Shown here in pieces: positions 6,753-9,821 of a stretch of 9,821 bases of DNA. Position 1 is the first letter of the stretch, and every line of letters begins with the position of its first letter. A model generated the notes under the pieces. It did not search any database, was not told the DNA's origin, and worked only from the letters and a program-made list of their open reading frames with translations. The position numbers and the translations under genes are program-made. Origin of the DNA: Candidatus Saccharimonadota bacterium (lineage in GTDB: Bacteria > Eremiobacterota > Xenobia > Xenobiales > Xenobiaceae); NCBI GenBank assembly GCA_004554425.1, contig SFMI01000063.1:1-9821 (forward strand), written 5' to 3'.

Positions 6753-7724
6753 ATGCGTATAGCTATCGGAACAACCCACGGGGTTATCGTCCTAAAAGAA
6801 GGACAGACAGAAATGGACACCTGGACTTTAGTATCTCACGCTCACCAAGGACGCAATATCCAAGCCATTTTAACCGATCCACGTGGTTCTATTTTGGCAG
6901 CTTCTTCACAAGGCTCCATTCATAAAACTAAAGACGGTGAAAATTGGATGACTACCGTAGAAGGTTTGGATGGACTAAATATTACTGCCATAAGTTCTCA
7001 CCCCAAATCTCCCATAGTTATGTATGTGGGCACCCAACCGCCTTCAATTTACAAGAGCAAAACCGCCGGCTTGCGTTGGAAAAAGTTGCCCAGTTTCAAT
7101 CAGCTTCCCAGCTCAGACAACTGGGTCTACCCGGTACCTCCTTATCGCGCTTCTGTAACGAAGTTGCGTCAACATCCACTTCACCCCAATGTAGTTTTTG
7201 CCTCGGTAGCTCAAGGCGGTTTTATGGGCAGTTTGGACGGCGGCCTCACTTGGACCGAGCGCCCCGTTAGTGTAGGCAAAGAAGTAAACGATTTTGCTAT
7301 TCATGCGCTGGCTCCCAATCGTATTTTTTCAGCTACTTCAGCCGGTCTTTTCCGCTCTAACGATTTGGGCTCTACTTGGCAGCAACTCGAGCACGGTTTG
7401 CCTTACAGTTTTGCCCGCCGTATAGCTATTGCTCCTTACAACCCCAATTTAATTATGGCCAGCCTCAGCCAAATGCGCGACGACAGCGGCGCCCAAATTA
7501 TCGTTTGCTCTCAAGACGGCGGCGACACTTGGCAAGTCAAAAACGTGGGGTTACCCTCTTTAAATAATCAGCGCATAACTTCAATCAGCGCTTTGAAAGA
7601 TAATATTTTCGCCTTCTCTACCTTAACTGGCAATGTCTATCTAACTACCAACGGCGGCGATTTATGGCGAGCTATTTACTTAAGTAAAAACACTATCAAT
7701 ATTATTCAGCTTATGCCCAATTAA
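6753..7724 (+). CDS. Asp-box (BNR-like) beta-propeller protein, function unknown
   Basis: This 323-residue protein is built from repeats ending in Asp-box motifs (S-x-D-x-G-x-T-W). Clear copies are SLDGGLTW (160-167), SNDLGSTW (202-209) and SQDGGDTW (253-260); degenerate ones are TKDGENW (59-65), SKTAGLRW (102-109) and TTNGGDLW (298-305). The spacing of about 40-60 residues fits a six- or seven-bladed propeller of the sialidase/Ycf48/sortilin type. I see no signal peptide, membrane segment or sialidase catalytic residues, so it is probably a cytoplasmic binding or scaffold protein. The start is placed at the ATG at 6753, giving MRIAIGTTHGVIVL, a natural first blade strand; AAGG lies 11 bases before it. 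The longer GTG start at 6693 has no ribosome binding site. It stands alone between gpmA and the DUF1015 gene with its own terminator, so context gives no function. Confidence 0.85.
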   Translation: MRIAIGTTHGVIVLKEGQTEMDTWTLVSHAHQGRNIQAILTDPRGSILAASSQGSIHKTKDGENWMTTVEGLDGLNITAISSHPKSPIVMYVGTQPPSIYKSKTAGLRWKKLPSFNQLPSSDNWVYPVPPYRASVTKLRQHPLHPNVVFASVAQGGFMGSLDGGLTWTERPVSVGKEVNDFAIHALAPNRIFSATSAGLFRSNDLGSTWQQLEHGLPYSFARRIAIAPYNPNLIMASLSQMRDDSGAQIIVCSQDGGDTWQVKNVGLPSLNNQRITSISALKDNIFAFSTLTGNVYLTTNGGDLWRAIYLSKNTINIIQLMPN

Positions 7725-7758
7725 GTGGCCGCACTTCTTAGTGGACACATTTTAATAA

Positions 7759-7797
7759 GTCTGCACAATTAAAATATTTAATTATGCAGGCTTTTTT
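7759..7797 (+). terminator. Terminator of the beta-propeller gene
   Basis: The arms at 7759-7773 and 7777-7791 form a long stem with a short ATA loop (GTCTGCACAATTAAA against TTTAATTATGCAGGC, with two imperfect positions). It is followed by TTTTTT and more T-rich sequence, 35 bases after the stop codon. Confidence 0.85.
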
Positions 7798-7851
7798 ATT
7801 TTCAGTGTAAAAGTTAGGCTTCCGATTTTAGTACTGTACAGGTGAAAAAGA

Positions 7852-9081
7852 ATGTCCGTTTTACGTCCCTTCCGCGCTTTACGCCCCCATCCTAAGTATG
7901 TAGCTCAAGTAGCCGAAGTTCCTTACGATGTAGTAGATCGCCAAGAAGCCAAAGCTTTGGGTGAAGGCCATCCTTTGAGCTTTATCCATGTTTCCCGCGC
8001 CGAAATTGATCTTCCCGATTCCGTAGACGCTTACGATCCTTCCGTCTATGCCAAAGCTGCCGAGAACCTTAAGAAGCTCTGTGACGAAGGCGCTCTGTTC
8101 TTAGACGAAACTCCCGCTGTTTACGTATACCAGCAGCAAATGGGCGACCATGTCCAGACCGGTATCGCCGCTACCTTCTCTGTCGATGAGTATGATAACA
8201 ATCTCATTAAAAAACACGAGAAGACCCGCAAAGCTAAAGAAGATGATCGTACCAACCACATCATCACTACCAAAGCTCAGACCGGCCCCGTTTTCCTTAC
8301 TTACAAAGCTCGCCCAGAAATTGACGCTATTGTCAATAAAGTGATCGCCACTGAGCCCTTATATAATTTTGTTGCTCCCGATGGCATTCGCCACACCGCT
8401 TGGAAATTGGAAAATTACCAAGACTTGGTTGAAGAATTTGCCAAGATTCCCGCCCTTTATATTGCTGACGGTCATCATCGCGCCGCTTCTGCCAGCCGTA
8501 CCAGAGCTAAACTTCGTTCCGAAGATCCAAACTGGAAGGGCACCGAAGCTGCCAACTTCTTCTTAGCCGTAGCTTTCCCTGACGATCAGCTTAAAATTAT
8601 GGCTTACAATCGCGTAGTGGCCGACTTAAATAACCACAGCGAAGAAAACTTCTTAGCCGAGCTTAAGAAGGTTGTACCTGTAGCCGAAAATGCTACTCCT
8701 GAGCCTCAGAAAGACGGTCACGTCAGCATGTACTTAGGCAAAAAGTGGTACGATCTCGATCTTACTCCTCTCAAAGAAAAAGCTGCCACTCCCGCTCAGA
8801 AGTTGGACGCTGCTGTCTTGCAAGACAACGTATTGAATCCTCTGTTAGCCATTGACGATCCGCGCACCAACGAGCGTATCGACTTTGTAGGCGGTATCCG
8901 CGGTACTGGTGAATTGGTAAAGAGAGTAGACGAAGGACGCGCCAAAGTAGCTTTCTCTATGCGTCCAGTAAGCTTAAAAGAACTTATGGATATTGCCGAC
9001 GCCGGCGAAATTATGCCTCCCAAGTCCACTTGGTTCGAGCCCAAATTGCGTGACTCCATCGTCAACCACGCTTTGGCTTAA
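7852..9081 (+). CDS. DUF1015 family protein, function uncharacterised
   Basis: This 409-residue protein has the full length and signatures of the DUF1015 (COG4198) family. An N-terminal LRPFRALRP block is followed by AEVPYDVVDRQEA (21-33). The charged block KHEKTRKAKEDDRTNH (121-136), the motif ADGHHRAASA (205-214), FVGGIRG (345-351) and the C-terminal MPPKSTWFEPKL (388-399) complete the pattern. No biochemical activity is firmly assigned as far as I know. The DGHHR motif recalls the D-G-x-H-R motif of ParB/sulfiredoxin-fold proteins, which include a serine kinase; that link is inference. It appears soluble and cytoplasmic. AGGTG seven bases before the ATG sets the start. The gene is richer in GC than the window average and uses a narrow codon set (for example GCT/GCC for Ala, GAA/GAG for Glu), which suggests good expression. 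It lies between two terminators, so it is likely monocistronic. Confidence 0.92.
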   Translation: MSVLRPFRALRPHPKYVAQVAEVPYDVVDRQEAKALGEGHPLSFIHVSRAEIDLPDSVDAYDPSVYAKAAENLKKLCDEGALFLDETPAVYVYQQQMGDHVQTGIAATFSVDEYDNNLIKKHEKTRKAKEDDRTNHIITTKAQTGPVFLTYKARPEIDAIVNKVIATEPLYNFVAPDGIRHTAWKLENYQDLVEEFAKIPALYIADGHHRAASASRTRAKLRSEDPNWKGTEAANFFLAVAFPDDQLKIMAYNRVVADLNNHSEENFLAELKKVVPVAENATPEPQKDGHVSMYLGKKWYDLDLTPLKEKAATPAQKLDAAVLQDNVLNPLLAIDDPRTNERIDFVGGIRGTGELVKRVDEGRAKVAFSMRPVSLKELMDIADAGEIMPPKSTWFEPKLRDSIVNHALA

Positions 9082-9092
9082 TATGTAGATAT

Positions 9093-9125
9093 TGCGTTTA
9101 GTGATAGAAACTAAACGCATTTATA
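9093..9125 (+). terminator. First terminator after the DUF1015 gene
   Basis: A perfect 9-bp stem, TGCGTTTAG (9093-9101) and CTAAACGCA (9111-9119), is followed by TTTATAT, 11 bases after the stop codon. Confidence 0.7.
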
Positions 9126-9131
9126 TAAGGC

Positions 9132-9170
9132 AAAATCCCTTCCGCAACAAAAACTGCCGAAGGGATTTTT
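9132..9170. terminator. Probable bidirectional terminator between the DUF1015 gene and the CMD gene
   Basis: A perfect 11-bp stem, AAAATCCCTTC (9132-9142) and GAAGGGATTTT (9159-9169), ends in a T-run on the plus strand. Its A-run makes TTTT on the minus strand. It lies between convergent genes. Confidence 0.8.
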
Positions 9171-9200
9171 ATAATAAAGCTGCAGAGGCGATTTTTTTCA

Positions 9201-9675
9201 TTATATTTTTCTCCACTTAAGATCAAGTTCTTTAAGCGCTTTCAAAGAGGCCAAGGCGTTGGGGAAGCCGACATAGGGCAAGCATTGAATAATAGCGGCT
9301 GTTACTTCTTCTTTAGTGTTGCCAGCTTTAATAGCGCCTTGAATATGGCTTTTAAGTACGGAAGTTTGGCCATTAGTTACTAATACGGCTATAGTCATAA
9401 GTTCACGAGTTTTCAAATCTAAGCCGCGACGCGTGTAAATATCACCAAAGCAAAATTCAGTTAAAAATCTAGCTACTTCAGAGCCCATATCATCAGGTAA
9501 ACCTCTCATAGCTTCAGCAATCTCGTTACCGTAAAGAGGTTGCTGAATGGCTGCGCCTTTTTGGTGACGATTTTCTTCAGTAACAGTAGCACTAGCAGTA
9601 AGTTCACTTTCCAGGCCGCGCTCTTTGATAACTTCGTTAAAGACACCTATAGCATTAAGCGTTTTGGGAAAACCG
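9201..9675 (-). pseudogene. Tandem carboxymuconolactone decarboxylase-like gene, 5' part lost to an IS insertion
   Basis: The minus-strand frame is open from the IS junction at about 9675 to the TAA at 9201 (157 residues), far upstream of its first ATG (9509). It starts with GFPKTLNAIGVFNEVIKERG, the end of a first CMD domain; compare the end of the second, YVGFPNALASLKALKELD. The second domain is complete (from about MRGLPDDMG, with LKTRELMTIAVLVTNGQ, LKSHIQGAIKAG and EVTAAIIQCLPYVGFP). It lacks the CxxC of AhpD peroxidases, so it belongs with gamma-carboxymuconolactone decarboxylase-like proteins; the substrate is unknown. An intact tandem protein would have roughly 80-100 more N-terminal residues. 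In-frame TAG at 9683-9681, supplied by the element, closes the upstream side. The ATG at 9509 could still give a one-domain product of 102 residues, but it has no ribosome binding site. Confidence 0.75.
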
Positions 9676-9810
9676 GTGAACTACCCATCACCTACAGGTG
9701 ATGGGCTTCTAAGGAGCTAACGCTCCTATTTAAGAAGTTTGATATTTAAGTTTCCACCTATCGCTAGGCAACCCTTATTCTTACGGGCGTGTCCACTTCG
9801 CCCCTACCGT
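9676..9810 (-). ncRNA. Probable TnpB omegaRNA (reRNA) scaffold
   Basis: On the minus strand, successive short hairpins can be drawn. CGCCC/GGGCG pairs 9799-9803 with 9785-9789. CCTA/TAGG pairs 9768-9765 with 9760-9757 around a GCGA loop. AGGAGC/GCTCCT pairs 9727-9722 with 9717-9712. The terminal stem is at 9705-9684. TnpB guide RNAs come from the 3' end of tnpB and the right end of the element, with the guide read from the flanking DNA. Here the guide would start at 9675 with CGGTTTTCCCAAAACGCTTA. The 5' limit of the RNA is a guess. Confidence 0.55.
9684..9705. repeat. Terminal hairpin of the IS right end
   Basis: CCCATCACC (9684-9692) and GGTGATGGG (9697-9705) form a perfect 9-bp stem with a 4-base loop. 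Subterminal hairpins of this kind are what Y1 transposases bind in single-stranded IS200/IS605 ends. It lies eight bases inside the proposed element end. Confidence 0.75.
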
Positions 9811-9821
9811 ATAGGATATTC
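9764..9821 (-). CDS. tnpB: TnpB-like RNA-guided nuclease, last 18 codons only
   Basis: The minus-strand frame starting at 9820 reads NILYGRGEVDTPVRIRVA and stops at TAG (9766-9764). Its place, ending inside the structured right end of the element, is where tnpB ends in IS200/IS605 elements, and a short basic tail after the zinc ribbon is normal for the family. No catalytic residue is in the window, so the identification rests on the position and the flanking structure rather than on the protein. One other minus frame has an early stop (TAG after five codons). Confidence 0.55.
   Translation of the reverse strand, partial: NILYGRGEVDTPVRIRVA

Larger units (their letters stand above)
9676..9821 (-). 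mobile_element. Right end of an IS200/IS605-type (TnpB) element, cut by the window edge
   Basis: Read on the minus strand, this stretch has the layout of IS200/IS605 right ends as I know them. The tail of a tnpB frame overlaps a GC-rich structured region with several short hairpins. Then comes AGAAGCCCATCACC, a terminal hairpin, and TAGTTCAC as the last bases. The open frame of the CMD gene starts at exactly this point, which supports the boundary at 9676/9675. The element has no terminal inverted repeats, as expected for this family, so the other end cannot be predicted from here. Whether it carries a tnpA (Y1 transposase) is not visible. Confidence 0.75.

Noticed and set aside
9201..9509. 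Complete 102-residue CMD protein starting at the ATG at 9509
   Set aside because: The frame continues upstream with conserved CMD sequence and there is no ribosome binding site at this ATG, so the gene is a truncated longer one.
9684..9727. Two neighbouring hairpins considered as CRISPR-like repeats
   Set aside because: The two hairpins differ in sequence and there is no regular repeat-spacer pattern; they fit an IS200/IS605 right end.

Overview
The window reads like a bacterial chromosome segment of about 40-45% GC, most likely from the Firmicutes (Bacillota). The pointers are strong GGAGG-type ribosome binding sites, a ClpC-type (UVR-containing) Clp ATPase, a short class I mannose-6-phosphate isomerase, a lipid-anchored TlpA/ResA thioredoxin and a DUF1015 protein. 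ClpC without ctsR/mcsA/mcsB beside it would suit a less typical lineage, for example a Negativicutes-like one, but I cannot fix the taxon. Most of the window is housekeeping; the accessory-looking material is at the two edges.

Layout. 1-796 (minus) is the N-terminal 265 codons of a DUF4011-type protein, in markedly AT-rich DNA and running off the left edge. 797-1105 is a gene-free stretch holding its structured leader and two hairpins that probably end clpC transcription. clpC (1106-3691) and manA (3863-4849) follow on the minus strand, separated by 171 bases with a TTTTAGGC/GCCTAAAA dyad. Across a divergent promoter region lies a TlpA-like lipoprotein gene (5045-5566, plus). It converges on gpmA (5789-6475, minus) at a bidirectional terminator. 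Divergent from gpmA are an Asp-box beta-propeller gene (6753-7724) and, after a strong terminator, a DUF1015 gene (7852-9081), both on the plus strand.

Right edge. A gene for a tandem carboxymuconolactone-decarboxylase-like protein (minus strand) is cut in its first domain at about 9675. The DNA beyond is the right end of an IS200/IS605-type element: the last 18 codons of a probable tnpB, a run of hairpins like an omegaRNA (reRNA) scaffold, and a terminal 9-bp hairpin followed by TAGTTCAC. The truncated gene therefore begins exactly where the TnpB guide would begin.

Function. gpmA and manA act in central sugar-phosphate metabolism, ClpC in proteolysis or refolding, and the TlpA protein in extracytoplasmic thiol chemistry. 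Almost every gene has its own promoter region and terminator, so there is no obvious multi-gene operon. No complete undescribed system is visible. The best leads are the DUF4011 gene and what lies left of it, its unusual leader, and the TnpB/omegaRNA end with its built-in guide. All comparisons with known families are from memory and pattern reading; no search was run.
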